From the NCBI GenBank assembly GCA_022446905.1, contig JAKVBT010000012.1, positions 4,885-68,884 on the forward strand: 64,000 nucleotides of DNA, given 5' to 3'. How positions within the stretch are numbered: the first letter of the stretch is position 1; the number at the start of each line of letters is the position of its first letter. The notes under the pieces were generated by a model, which saw only the letters and a program-made list of their open reading frames with translations, made no database searches and was not told the DNA's origin. Made by a program: the position numbers and the translations under genes. The DNA is from Phycisphaerales bacterium (GTDB lineage Bacteria > Planctomycetota > Phycisphaerae > Phycisphaerales > SM1A02). Of this stretch, positions 9,640 to 18,665 are shown piece by piece.

Positions 9640-10034
9640 GCTGCACGCTCCATAATGTCTGTATCAATACCCAGAACCCGACGAACCTGTTCAAGAATGG
9701 TTCGGGGACTAAATGGCTTATTGACCACTTTGCGAACATTCGAGAGTGATGCAGCCTCACTTCCCAAGGCGTATCCACGCGCAGTGAGAATGATCACCGG
9801 AATATCAGCGGTTGCTGCATCACTGAGTAGTGACCTGCACAACTCAATGCCATTGACATATGGCATTTGAAGATCTGTGATCACGAGGTCTGGTTGTGCT
9901 GAAGCAAGCTGGTGCATGGCATCCTCGCCATCGACTGCTGTATCCACAATAAAGCCGCTATTTCGAAGCTTGAGAGACAGCACATGGAGAATGTGGGACT
10001 CATCATCAACAACAAGAATTCGTCGGGACATCAT
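9636..10034 (-). CDS. Single-domain response regulator
   Basis: A 132-residue receiver domain with no output domain. The acidic pocket is VVDDE (Asp10-Asp11), the phosphoacceptor is Asp54 in VITDLQMP, the switch threonine is Thr84 in IILTARG and the conserved lysine is in VNKPFSP (Lys106). All key residues are present, so it should be phosphorylatable. The upstream gene, 6 bp away, encodes the likely cognate histidine kinase; the downstream gene (HD-GYP) overlaps by 4 bp. The pair could act like a split HD-GYP response regulator, in which the receiver works in trans. That last point is inference. Confidence 0.93.
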   Translation of the reverse strand: MMSRRILVVDDESHILHVLSLKLRNSGFIVDTAVDGEDAMHQLASAQPDLVITDLQMPYVNGIELCRSLLSDAATADIPVIILTARGYALGSEAASLSNVRKVVNKPFSPRTILEQVRRVLGIDTDIMERAA

Positions 10035-10040
10035 GCCACC

Positions 10041-11480
10041 TCATGCCGCCAGTTTGGCGGGGGTCTGAGCCATAGGCACCGTGAACCAGAATCGCGAACC
10101 CATTCCAATCGTGGACTCCAAGCCGATCTGGCCTCTGTGCACAGTTTCAATAATGTGGCGACAGAGATTCAGGCCCAGCCCGGTACCCTTCGCCACGCGC
10201 TTGTAATTCTCAACGCGGTAGAACTTTTCAAAGACGTGCTCAGCATCTGCTGGAGCAATTCCAAGGCCGGTGTCGGATACCGCCACATGCACTGAACGCG
10301 TCAAAGTGTCGCTATCGACTGAGACGGTCACCCGCCCACCTTCTGGGGTGTACTTGACAGCGTTGGACAGCAGATTGACCACTACCTGACAAAGCATGTC
10401 CGCATCGCCGTCAACTGTTGCACCCAGTGGTGCAATCTCGGTATGCAGATCAATCCGTCGCGAACGGGCCTGAGGCTCCATCGTCCTGACAGCGGATTCG
10501 ACGAGTTCACGAATGTCAACCTCAGAGCGGTCAATCTCAATGATGCCCGCCTCAATACGACTGATGTTCAGCATATTGTCGACCAGTCGTGACAGCCGTT
10601 CTGTTTCTGCTTGAATGATCTCGTAGAACTCCCGTCGCGTAGCCTCGTCATTTGCTTCACCATCAACCAGCAACTCGACATAGGCCTGCATTGATGACAG
10701 CGGCGTACGCAACTCATGGCTCGCCTTAGAGACAAACTCACTCTTCAACTGAGAGATTTCTCGCTCTCGACTGAGGTCGTGAAGCACTGTGACAACTGCA
10801 GCAGTACGACCGCGATCATCCGGCACGCAAGCCGACACGATCTCGCAGGCTGATTCACCACGAGCACCATGCAATGTGAGTTCGCAACGCCGAGGATCAA
10901 CACCGACACCGGCTTCGAGCGTCTCCTGCATGATTCGTCGAACCATTGAGTCGTCAATGACCTCTGCCATCGGCTTTCCAACAGCATCCGCCGGGTGACA
11001 ACCAAGCATCGCGCCAGCAGCCGCATTGACAAGTGTGATTTCACGGAATGCATTACAGACAACGACCGCTTCGTCCATCACGCCAAGGACCGCCTCGGCC
11101 TGTCGCTGACCGCCGATGGCCATCTTGGCGTTGATTTCGAGTTCACGTTGACGCGTCCGCCATGCAGCCTCTGCCTGACGATGCCGCACTTGATATTCCA
11201 TCATTGTGCGCAGAACACTTCGCAACCATCGCGGTCCCTGTCCTGAGGGCGTTGACCCATGATCTTCTAATTCAGCGCGAAGCCTCATCATGGCACGGTT
11301 CATAGACATAAACGACACAGCCGCCACCATGGAGGTGAACAACACAGCACCAATGACCACCAGCCACGGATCAGCCGTAAGGCCGATGACGTTGGCGGCG
11401 AACATGGTCGCCAGTCCGCTGGTCAGCGAGAGGGCGCCAAGCGCCACACCGCCGAGGATGGATCGCATCAGAGTCTGCAT
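10041..11480 (-). CDS. Membrane sensor histidine kinase with PAS domain
   Basis: A 479-residue kinase from the ATG at 11480 (GAGGT about 6 nt upstream); the frame continues to 11576 but would then overlap the TPR gene. Two hydrophobic helices lie within residues 10-60 with very little periplasmic loop, followed by a helical linker, a PAS domain (about 130-235; VLGVMDEAVVVCNAFREI), HisKA with SHELRTPLSSMQ (phospho-His255) and HATPase_c with N box NLLSNAVKYTPEGG, G1 DTGLGIAP, F box FEKFYRVE and G2 GTGLGLNL. It is complete by motifs. With little periplasmic sensing domain, the signal is probably intracellular or membrane-borne. It sits between pilus structural genes and the assembly ATPase. Confidence 0.93.
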   Translation of the reverse strand: MQTLMRSILGGVALGALSLTSGLATMFAANVIGLTADPWLVVIGAVLFTSMVAAVSFMSMNRAMMRLRAELEDHGSTPSGQGPRWLRSVLRTMMEYQVRHRQAEAAWRTRQRELEINAKMAIGGQRQAEAVLGVMDEAVVVCNAFREITLVNAAAGAMLGCHPADAVGKPMAEVIDDSMVRRIMQETLEAGVGVDPRRCELTLHGARGESACEIVSACVPDDRGRTAAVVTVLHDLSREREISQLKSEFVSKASHELRTPLSSMQAYVELLVDGEANDEATRREFYEIIQAETERLSRLVDNMLNISRIEAGIIEIDRSEVDIRELVESAVRTMEPQARSRRIDLHTEIAPLGATVDGDADMLCQVVVNLLSNAVKYTPEGGRVTVSVDSDTLTRSVHVAVSDTGLGIAPADAEHVFEKFYRVENYKRVAKGTGLGLNLCRHIIETVHRGQIGLESTIGMGSRFWFTVPMAQTPAKLAA

Positions 11481-11512
11481 GCCGACCTCGTGCCGGCCAG
11501 GGGTGCGGTCCG

Positions 11513-12706
11513 TCAGGGACCTTGGGTGCCGTACACCCCTGACACGCTTGCACCATCGGCTGAGCCAGAGGCCCACTTAACCGCGATCTCACGTGCTTTT
11601 TCACTTCCGGAAAAATCCCCCGCTCGATGCCGCACGGAAGACAGCACCGCCCATATCTCCGGTTGGTCCGGGAACTGCTCCGATAACCGCTCAAGTCGAG
11701 TTTCTGCGTCTTGAAGGCGGCCATCCTGCCGCTCCACCAAGGCCCTGAAGAGCTCACGCTCGTATGGGCATGCATCGAGTTGCTCCAACTTGTCAGCAGA
11801 GGACTGGAGACTATTCCAATCGCCGATATCCCACGCGAGTAAGCCAAACTCACGCCAGATGCCTGCATCATCCGGGGAATCCGCGCAAATCAACTTGAAC
11901 ATCGATCTGGCTTCCACAGAACGGCCACTGGCCATGAGTGCTCGGACCTGCAATCGGCGGAGTGCAGGAGAAAGTTCTCCCCATTGATCCTGAATGTACT
12001 CCAGGCGATTGAGACACTCCCCCCACTGCCCAGCACCAAAAGTCATGTGCGCCAAGTCGTGCATCATGCCGCGATCCTCAGGCGCCAACAGCAATGCCGC
12101 CTCGCAGTGACTCACCGCCGCGTCGTGATTGCCACGCAGCATCTCACAATGTCCCTGTAGGTGGCGGAGGCCCGCGTGATGTTCAAAATGGTCCATCCGC
12201 GATGAGATCACCTCATGCGCTTCGTTTACCTGACCTGCAGCAATGAGCGATTCAGCCCATGCCAGCACAAACTGAGGGCGACCCGGATCGGCCTCAGATG
12301 CTTTTGAAAAATGCTCAACGGCCATGTCGTCCTTTGACCAACGTTCGTAGAGGACTCCCAGGTAGTAATGAACCTCGCTGCCCTCTTCACCAAGTGTGAT
12401 CGCTTGCTCGAAACTACGGCGAGCCTCATCAAGCCGATGTTGCTCGACCAGAATGCGCCCAAGAAGCACATACCAAGCTGGCTCTTTGGGAAAGCGGTCA
12501 ATAGCAGACGTCATCAGCATCCGCGCTCGCTCCAACTGCCCCGTTTCAAATGCTGACACCGCCTGCTCGTGAACCATGCGGGCATTGACAGCATCCATGC
12601 GTGAATACGCTTGCCGTCGCATTTCCTTGCCATGCTGACTTGGGCCGCCACAGGCGGAGAGCAGAACCACAACGCCAAGAAGTAATGATGTTGCCAGTCG
12701 ATTCAT
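11513..12706 (-). CDS. TPR-repeat lipoprotein (pilotin/Tad-like assembly factor)
   Basis: A 397-residue lipoprotein. Signal peptide MNRLATSLLLGVVVLLSAC ends in lipobox LSAC, so Cys19 is the lipidated residue. The rest is a TPR array; recognisable units include PAWYVLLGRILVEQHRLDEA and VHYYLGVLYERWSKDDMAVE, then about six more of the 34-residue type to the C-terminus. It overlaps the secretin stop by 4 bp (12703-12706), so it is probably a PilF/PilW-like pilotin or assembly scaffold for the secretin. That role rests on position and architecture, not on a specific family match. Confidence 0.82.
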   Translation of the reverse strand: MNRLATSLLLGVVVLLSACGGPSQHGKEMRRQAYSRMDAVNARMVHEQAVSAFETGQLERARMLMTSAIDRFPKEPAWYVLLGRILVEQHRLDEARRSFEQAITLGEEGSEVHYYLGVLYERWSKDDMAVEHFSKASEADPGRPQFVLAWAESLIAAGQVNEAHEVISSRMDHFEHHAGLRHLQGHCEMLRGNHDAAVSHCEAALLLAPEDRGMMHDLAHMTFGAGQWGECLNRLEYIQDQWGELSPALRRLQVRALMASGRSVEARSMFKLICADSPDDAGIWREFGLLAWDIGDWNSLQSSADKLEQLDACPYERELFRALVERQDGRLQDAETRLERLSEQFPDQPEIWAVLSSVRHRAGDFSGSEKAREIAVKWASGSADGASVSGVYGTQGP

Positions 12707-14751
12707 TGGCGATCCTCCCCGAATGAACCGGCATTCAGACCCCCAGTTAAGGTCACTGGCTCAATGTACTGATTGGACATTCCTGTTGCCTCAGGTTCTT
12801 GCGGCGGCTCCGGGGGCAACACAGGCTGAGGCACGGGACGCTCCTGCTGATCAAAGTTTTCAACTGGCGCAATTGGATCTAATCGTCCTGCAGGAACGAG
12901 ATTCATTTCGCGGTCTAGCAGTCGCTTGTTGATGCTCTTTTCCCAATGCTCCTTGCGATCTCCAGTCAGTTGTTCACGGAACCGATGCAACTCAGGCTGG
13001 CTCATATCCTGACGGAGTGATGCGTTGGCGTAATACAACGCAAGATCTAACTCGCCATTGCGATAAGCCTCAAGCGCATCTCTGTTGTAGTTCGCCGTGA
13101 CTTGATCCCTGCTCCAAGGCAGCAGACCGCTGCGAACACCCATACGAACGGTATCCATGATCTCAAGGCTTTCCTCGCCAATCTCATAGAGCTGCTCGTC
13201 CTTGATGACTGTAGGTGTCAAAAGAAAGATAATTTCAACACGGTCAATCCCGTCATCCTGACCACGAAACATCTGGCCTGCGATAGGAATGTCACCAAGA
13301 AGTGGAACCTGCCGACGCGTCACAACGCTCTTCTCTTGAAAGAACCCGCCAAGCACGATGGTTTCTCCGTTACGCACCCGCACATTGGTAATGATGTCAT
13401 TGGTGGTCTTATCAACCAGTGTGACGGGGGCTCCATTTAAGCCAAGCGCATCACGCTGCACCGCATCCGAGAGACTTGGATGCAGTTCCATACGAATCAT
13501 GTCATTGGGGGCAATAAACGGCCGGAAACTTAACTCAATACCTGTCGGAAGAAACTCCTGACCCTGTGTGGTTGATGTATCTGTCTGCGTCGAAGTCAAG
13601 TAACCAACATCTCGGCCAACATGAATCTTTGCACGCTGTCGATTTAGGCACATGACTTTCGGACGAGCCAATACCGATGTATCCGTCACATCATCGAGGG
13701 CGCGGAGGAAAATCGCAAAGCCATCCTTAATGATGCCCAATGAAAAAGTACTATCACCACTACCGCCAATCGTGCCACGCCCAGCAATGGCATTGTCAGA
13801 TCTGATCTGGCCGGATTGCAGACCATTGACAGCACTCAGTGGACTCACCGGCTCGTTACCACCGAGCAATCCTGCAATCGGAGTAGTGACATCCATGAAG
13901 TCAAGACTTGTCACAAAGGAGAAGTCAATGCCAAACGCATTATTCTCCTGGATCGCAGCCTGCAAAATGGCCGCCTCGACTTGAACCTGGGTGGGCGGCA
14001 CATCAAGATCTTTGATGGTCGAAGCGATGTCATCAAGCACCTCGGCAAAGTCCGTCACTACCAACCGGGCACTAAAGGCCCAAGAGTCACCACCTGCCAA
14101 TGTCTCGTCGACGGCAAAACCTGGAACGACATCGCCCAAGGCTGTCACAGATCCGCGATCTGAGAGCATTGGCTCGACAATGGTCAGACCATTAGCCGCT
14201 GATATGTAATGAAGTTCAAAGACACGGGTTTCAGGTCGACGCCGCGCCTCGATGATCGCGTCCACATCGGCCCGCGGGTGCACATAGATAAAGTTGCCTT
14301 CTTCAATGGATGCGCATCCTCCAACATCGAGTACCGCCTTGAGTGCCTCATCAAAGGTGACGTCATAGAGATTCACACTCACACTGCTAGTGACATCAGG
14401 CCCTGCCAGAATGTTTCGCTGTGAGACCTCTGAAAGCATCTCCAGCATTTGCGTGAGTGGAATGTCACGGGCATTCAAGTTGAAGGTGCCGTAATCGGTC
14501 GCCTCAACATCACTGTCACCTTCAGTTGCAACCCGGGGGCTCTCCCCAACTGTGGCAGCCTCATCGAAAGAAGCTGGAGCTTCGGTTGCAGCAGCAACTT
14601 CGGCATCAGAGGGACTGGGTGGCGTGGTCGTGGGAGCGACCTCGCCCGAGTTATCGGGCGTAGTGACAGCGGCTTCCTGCGCATAGCTGGAAGACGCAAA
14701 CGCAACGACAACAGTCAGCAGTAAGCGCATCGCGGTTCGGTATCGGTCCAT
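12703..14751 (-). CDS. gspD: Outer-membrane secretin (GspD/PilQ family)
   Basis: A 682-residue secretin forming the outer-membrane channel for the pilus or secreted proteins. A signal peptide (MDRYRTAMRLLLTVVVAFAS, then SSYA) is followed by an Ala/Pro/Thr-rich linker, an N0/N1-type region (ARDIPLTQMLEMLSEVSQRN, then IEEGNFIYVHP), and the C-terminal secretin core with VLARPKVMCLNRQRAKIHVG, FLPTGIELSFRPFI, VRNGETIVLGGFF and VPLLGDIPIAGQMFR. After the core there is an unusual extension of about 150 residues with a TPR-like stretch (RDALEAYRNGELDLALYYAN) and a Pro/Glu-rich tail. It overlaps the TPR lipoprotein gene, its likely assembly partner. Confidence 0.95.
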   Translation of the reverse strand: MDRYRTAMRLLLTVVVAFASSSYAQEAAVTTPDNSGEVAPTTTPPSPSDAEVAAATEAPASFDEAATVGESPRVATEGDSDVEATDYGTFNLNARDIPLTQMLEMLSEVSQRNILAGPDVTSSVSVNLYDVTFDEALKAVLDVGGCASIEEGNFIYVHPRADVDAIIEARRRPETRVFELHYISAANGLTIVEPMLSDRGSVTALGDVVPGFAVDETLAGGDSWAFSARLVVTDFAEVLDDIASTIKDLDVPPTQVQVEAAILQAAIQENNAFGIDFSFVTSLDFMDVTTPIAGLLGGNEPVSPLSAVNGLQSGQIRSDNAIAGRGTIGGSGDSTFSLGIIKDGFAIFLRALDDVTDTSVLARPKVMCLNRQRAKIHVGRDVGYLTSTQTDTSTTQGQEFLPTGIELSFRPFIAPNDMIRMELHPSLSDAVQRDALGLNGAPVTLVDKTTNDIITNVRVRNGETIVLGGFFQEKSVVTRRQVPLLGDIPIAGQMFRGQDDGIDRVEIIFLLTPTVIKDEQLYEIGEESLEIMDTVRMGVRSGLLPWSRDQVTANYNRDALEAYRNGELDLALYYANASLRQDMSQPELHRFREQLTGDRKEHWEKSINKRLLDREMNLVPAGRLDPIAPVENFDQQERPVPQPVLPPEPPQEPEATGMSNQYIEPVTLTGGLNAGSFGEDRQ

Positions 14752-14777
14752 TGTTCCTCATGCCTTCTCCCTTCTCC

Positions 14778-15323
14778 TTATCGGTCGTTGGTGGCATTCA
14801 TGCTCAGCCGGTATCTGGCATCGCTGCATTCCAAAATGACGCCACGGTCGACAATTTCAACCACAGTAAATACAAGCCCGGAATCACTGGGAATCGACTC
14901 CCCAGGCCGCCTCGTGCGGCCGTCAATAACGGCGAGCGTGGGCGGCATTGCTGCTTCTAGTCGCATTGCCTTCAATGACTGGCGTGGATCAATCGCCGTT
15001 GAAGTTGAGGCCAACGGCTCATCCTCGCCATGCACTTCAGTTTTGGGGAACCAGGTATCACTTACTTGAAATGGATCACGCACTGGCGTTGACGGAAGAA
15101 GCACTTCCACTGGAGACTCAGGGTGCGCTGTTTCGTGAGGATCAGCCATTGCCAATTCCACAGATCCTTCAGCCAGCGCGGTGCGCGGTATCTGCTTGAT
15201 GACAATCAGACGGGTCCAGAAAAGAAGCGCTACTGCCAATAACGTGCACAGAAGCCCAAATCGCTTGCGATCAGCAGTTAAACGCACCCCGAATCGTCGC
15301 AATTGCAAGAGCATGTTGTTCAT
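14778..15323 (-). CDS. PilP/GspC-like inner-membrane linker protein
   Basis: A 181-residue protein with one N-terminal membrane helix (FGLLCTLLAVALLFW) after a basic cytoplasmic segment, then a Pro/Glu-rich linker and a small C-terminal beta domain (RPGESIPSDSGLVFTVVEI, DRGVILECSDARYRL). That layout and the place between PilO-like and secretin genes match PilP or the HR domain of GspC, which connect the inner-membrane complex to the secretin. PilP is usually a lipoprotein and this is not, so GspC is the closer architecture. Start overlaps the PilO stop (ATGA at 15320-15323). Confidence 0.68.
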   Translation of the reverse strand: MNNMLLQLRRFGVRLTADRKRFGLLCTLLAVALLFWTRLIVIKQIPRTALAEGSVELAMADPHETAHPESPVEVLLPSTPVRDPFQVSDTWFPKTEVHGEDEPLASTSTAIDPRQSLKAMRLEAAMPPTLAVIDGRTRRPGESIPSDSGLVFTVVEIVDRGVILECSDARYRLSMNATNDR

Positions 15324-15892
15324 CTGCCGGTCTCCTTTTCGTTGATCGGCGCGTAGACCAGATCTAGGGACAAAGACGCCTCCAATGCGCAGCGTGCGCG
15401 ATCAGGGTCTGTGTCCTCGCCAAGATTGATGTCCAGACCGGACACCCGCACCAACCTCGGCAGATTTTCCACTCGATCCAACACCGTCCAAATCGAATTG
15501 AAGTCGGCATCCAGATCCATGCGCAGTGGCAGCAACTCAAATTGGGCAGACCCCTTCTGCGGTCGATCCACGACTGCAAATGTTTGATCGAACACACGTT
15601 GACCATCCACAGGCAGCGACAGTGATTGCATCAGCCCAGCAACATCTGCAATCGCGGGAATCTGACGACATTTTTCATCACGGGTACGCCGAGCGACAGC
15701 CAAACGTTCGGTCGCAGTAGTCAACTCTGCTTCTGCAGTGCCCAATCCAGACACCTTTGAGGCAAGTTCTGCTGCCCGAATCTGGCGAGAAGTGCCTTCC
15801 TGCCAATTGGGCCAGGCCGACCACCACACCAGGGCGATAGCCGCAGCCACAGACAGCGAGAGCGCCCAACGTTGTGCACGTACCTGCGTCAT
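15320..15892 (-). CDS. pilO: PilO-like pilus assembly protein
   Basis: A 190-residue bitopic protein. The ATG at 15892 overlaps the PilN stop and has GGAGGAA 8 nt upstream, so the longer frame from 15934 is not used. A membrane helix (ALSLSVAAAIALVWWSAW) is followed by a coiled coil (SKVSGLGTAEAELTTATERL) and a ferredoxin-like C-terminal region (FELLPLRMDLDADFNSIWTV). This is the standard PilO plan; sequence similarity is weak as usual for the family. It forms the inner-membrane alignment complex with the PilN- and PilP-like proteins next to it. Confidence 0.75.
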   Translation of the reverse strand: MTQVRAQRWALSLSVAAAIALVWWSAWPNWQEGTSRQIRAAELASKVSGLGTAEAELTTATERLAVARRTRDEKCRQIPAIADVAGLMQSLSLPVDGQRVFDQTFAVVDRPQKGSAQFELLPLRMDLDADFNSIWTVLDRVENLPRLVRVSGLDINLGEDTDPDRARCALEASLSLDLVYAPINEKETGR

Positions 15893-16566
15893 GGAAGGTT
15901 TCCTCCCATTGTCTGATCTTTCATCAACGCCCACGATGGGCTATTGGGTGGCTGCTCGGCATCTCGCACCATCCATGGCCGATCGAGATCAACAGAAAAC
16001 ACCAGGGTGAAACCCCGAGCACTTCGCCCGCGCACTACACGCGATCGGCTGCCCTCAAGTCGGACCGACTCAAATGGAGCAAGTCCCTCTAAGCGTCTTG
16101 CCAGTGTGGCCACAGCCTCATCAGTAACTGCGAATCCAGCAATCTGACCTTGCAACCTTCGACTTGCAGCATCTTCACCTACAAGACGATCGCGGTCGAC
16201 ATAACTCAGATTCACAGAGTCGAGCGTTGCATCTTCGGGCAGTGCACGCACCAGACCAGCCATCAATGATGACACCGGCACGGGGAGCGCAACTTCGTGA
16301 TACTCATCCATCGCCGCTTCAATCGCGACAGCGGCATCATTGCACTCGGTCGTCTGTGATTCAAGCGATAACGCCCGCTCTGCCAATGCTTCGAGTCTGA
16401 CCAGTTCAGTACCGGCCTGCTCAAAGCGAATTCGAGACCAGGTTGTCAGTGCTCCAGCAACCAGAAGTACAGAAACGCAGATCGTCACCGTTCTTCGCAG
16501 CCGCTGGCCAGCCTGCGCACGCGCACGAATGGCCTCTGGCATCAAATTCAATGGATGCTGCATCAT
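15889..16566 (-). CDS. pilN: PilN-like pilus assembly protein
   Basis: A 225-residue protein starting at the ATG at 16566, which overlaps the PilM stop (ATGA). The short cytoplasmic N-terminus contains HPLNLMPEAIRAR, matching the conserved INLLP-type motif through which PilN binds the groove of PilM. Then come a membrane helix (TVTICVSVLLVAGALTTW), a coiled coil and an alpha/beta domain. The coupled order PilM, PilN, PilO, PilP, secretin is the classical type IV pilus alignment complex order, which supports the identification. Confidence 0.8.
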   Translation of the reverse strand: MMQHPLNLMPEAIRARAQAGQRLRRTVTICVSVLLVAGALTTWSRIRFEQAGTELVRLEALAERALSLESQTTECNDAAVAIEAAMDEYHEVALPVPVSSLMAGLVRALPEDATLDSVNLSYVDRDRLVGEDAASRRLQGQIAGFAVTDEAVATLARRLEGLAPFESVRLEGSRSRVVRGRSARGFTLVFSVDLDRPWMVRDAEQPPNSPSWALMKDQTMGGNLP

Positions 16567-17657
16567 GCTGCCATCCTTTGACTCTGACGACGCGGCGACT
16601 TGCCACGCAAACTCAACCCAGCCACAGCGGCCCAACCACTGATCGGACCACAGGATCCAGCGGTCTGAGCACGAATGTCCGCTGCCAGTGATTGCAGCGT
16701 CCCAGATTGATCATCCTCACGGACTGTCAATCGACAGGAACTGGCGAGCGCCTCTGCCAGCCCAGGCTCACCGGCATGGCATCCCGACAAAACAAGGTAT
16801 TCCGGGCGAGTCCCTCGAATTGACACGCTGTAATGGCGCAAACAGAGCATGGCGTCGCGCGCCAACTCTGAAACCACACTGCGAGTTGCAGCAGTCAACG
16901 CTGCATCCGTAGTCGCATCCATGGTCGTTTCGCCTTCGAGGCGTGCCCAACGAAGTTCGCGTGCGGCCTGCTCATCTAAGTCCAAATGCTCTGCTACTGC
17001 TGCATCGAAGTGCCGACCGCCAATAGCCAGTGACTTACAAAAAGTTGTTCGATGGCCGGACAGCATCAGCAAGGTCGACCCGGTAGGTCCAACATCAAGC
17101 ACAACTCGTGCTGACTGTTGATCCGCGTCGCGACGATACCGTTGACTAAACAATCGGCCCAATCCGCCAAAGTCGGTATCGACAGCAACTGGACGCAATC
17201 CAGCCTCGAGGATGGCCTCTAGCCGTGCACCAAGCCGCTCCGTCGATGCCGCCACAAGGAGTACTTCCTGTCGACTGCCTTCACTCATGCCCACCGGTAG
17301 CCAATCACATTGCAACTGATCACGTGCAATTCCAAATCGATCTGAGGCTTCCCAGACCACTGCTTCCTTCAACTCGGCTTCTGGCATCTGCGGGAATCGG
17401 GTCAGTTGAGTCCAAACCTCACTACGTGGCAAACAGACCACACAACGCCGCCCCGTAAATCCCCCATTGATAAATGCAGTTCGAATGGCGTCTGCTGTGT
17501 GGACCTCAGAAGCCTGAGCCGCTGGAACCCAGCCGGCTCCTGTCACACGCAAGCCGTCACGCTGATCACGGACTTGCAACATGCGAATACCGTCTTCATC
17601 AAAGGCGATGCCCAGATGACCCGTGCTTGATCGTGGGTTTCCAGTCAAGAATCGCAT
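16563..17657 (-). CDS. pilM: PilM-like actin-fold pilus assembly protein
   Basis: A 364-residue cytosolic actin/FtsA-like ATPase that docks on PilN. Features are HLGIAFDEDGIRMLQVRD (phosphate-1 strand), VCLPRSEVWTQLTRFPQMPE with EAVVWEASDRFGI, the usual PilM motif region, and VVLDVGPTGSTLLMLSGH followed by CKSLAIGGRHFDAAVAEHL (phosphate-2 and the GG..D..IA-type motif). Length is usual for PilM. It lies 9 bp after the pseudopilin gene and overlaps pilN. Confidence 0.86.
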   Translation of the reverse strand: MRFLTGNPRSSTGHLGIAFDEDGIRMLQVRDQRDGLRVTGAGWVPAAQASEVHTADAIRTAFINGGFTGRRCVVCLPRSEVWTQLTRFPQMPEAELKEAVVWEASDRFGIARDQLQCDWLPVGMSEGSRQEVLLVAASTERLGARLEAILEAGLRPVAVDTDFGGLGRLFSQRYRRDADQQSARVVLDVGPTGSTLLMLSGHRTTFCKSLAIGGRHFDAAVAEHLDLDEQAARELRWARLEGETTMDATTDAALTAATRSVVSELARDAMLCLRHYSVSIRGTRPEYLVLSGCHAGEPGLAEALASSCRLTVREDDQSGTLQSLAADIRAQTAGSCGPISGWAAVAGLSLRGKSPRRQSQRMAA

Positions 17658-17666
17658 CGCGTGCTC

Positions 17667-18236
17667 CTAGGACACCTTCTCAACAGACATCCGACCAGTG
17701 ACCGGCGCGAGGTTGACCCGCCAAATCACATCACCATCAGACAACTCAATGGACACTGCACCGGCACCCAAACCAGGCGCACTGACAGTGCCGCCTAATC
17801 GATCAAATGTCACGTCCCGACCCCCTGAAGCCACACTAACAGCCGATACGGCAACCTCGGTAAACCGTTCATCAGCCACAAAGTCGACAATGAAGTCACC
17901 GCCACCACGACGTGTCTTCCAAGGATCATCTGAGTACTGCGCGGTTGCTTCATCGAAGGGATCCGCAAAGCTCGAATCCGTAACGTCAATCAAACACCAT
18001 CCGCGGCCATCAGCATAGAAATGCAATCGTCGATACTGCTGACTCGCCACCGCGTCGCACTGCGCCCATGACACATCAGACACCAATTGCTGAACAGCAG
18101 CCTGTACTTCAAGCCCACCGCGATCTGCCAAATGTGGCACAATCAGCGCACCAGAAATGCCCATGATCACCACCGTGATCAGCACTTCTAGAAGGGAAAA
18201 ACCCCTTCGAATCAGATGGTTGGCTGGATACATCAA
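17667..18236 (-). CDS. GspH-like minor pseudopilin
   Basis: A 189-residue protein with a class III signal: the basic leader NHLIRRG is followed by FSLLEVLITVVIMGISGALI, with Gly before Phe+1 and Glu at +5, the site cut and N-methylated by a prepilin peptidase. The C-terminal domain is long and beta-rich, as in GspH/FimT minor pseudopilins, and includes a Gly-rich loop TRRGGGDFIVD. It overlaps the small membrane protein gene by 4 bp. No prepilin peptidase is encoded in the window, so it must come from elsewhere. Confidence 0.85.
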   Translation of the reverse strand: MMYPANHLIRRGFSLLEVLITVVIMGISGALIVPHLADRGGLEVQAAVQQLVSDVSWAQCDAVASQQYRRLHFYADGRGWCLIDVTDSSFADPFDEATAQYSDDPWKTRRGGGDFIVDFVADERFTEVAVSAVSVASGGRDVTFDRLGGTVSAPGLGAGAVSIELSDGDVIWRVNLAPVTGRMSVEKVS

Positions 18237-18535
18237 CGCTTCACGGGCTCCTTCACGCTGACCTTGATGGAGCCTTTCTTGAGCTCACTGCGGAGGCCCT
18301 TCACCTCAGTAGTGAGTTGCTCAAGCAGGCTGATCATGGCTCGGCGCTGCTCATTAGCCAGTGCTGCAGCTGAACCAGCACCCCGCTGTGGAGCCTTGGG
18401 GACGGTCTGGGCCTGGGCTGATGCCACTACAGATGGCGGATCTGCTGCCAAACGGACACCAAGATCAACCGTTAGCAGTACAGCAACCACAGTCAGCATC
18501 ATGGAGAGGTAGGTTTCACGATTCATTGGTTTCAT
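18233..18535 (-). CDS. Small membrane-anchored protein of the pilus operon, unknown function
   Basis: A 100-residue protein with an AAGGAGG site 6 nt before its ATG. It has one N-terminal hydrophobic helix (YLSMMLTVVAVLLTVDLGV), an Ala/Pro/Gln-rich spacer, then an amphipathic helix (MISLLEQLTTEVKGLRSELK) likely to form a coiled coil, and a basic C-terminus. I do not recognise a family. Its position between the major pilin and a pseudopilin, with ATGA coupling to the latter, suggests a structural or regulatory accessory of the machine. Confidence 0.7.
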   Translation of the reverse strand: MKPMNRETYLSMMLTVVAVLLTVDLGVRLAADPPSVVASAQAQTVPKAPQRGAGSAAALANEQRRAMISLLEQLTTEVKGLRSELKKGSIKVSVKEPVKR

Positions 18536-18665
18536 TCGCAGCCTCCTTGCGCCACCTTTGCCATCGGCGTGGCCAAGGGGGGGTCTGGAGTCGAACCGGG
18601 TGAAGAAAGAAGAGATTCAGGGCGAAGGCCTTGGCACAGTCATACGCAAAGGTCCGAGAACGCAA

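Noticed and set aside
18575-18610. Minus-strand GGTTCGACTCC, resembling a tRNA T-loop
   Set aside because: The flanking bases cannot form the T stem, and no acceptor, D or anticodon arm can be folded around it.
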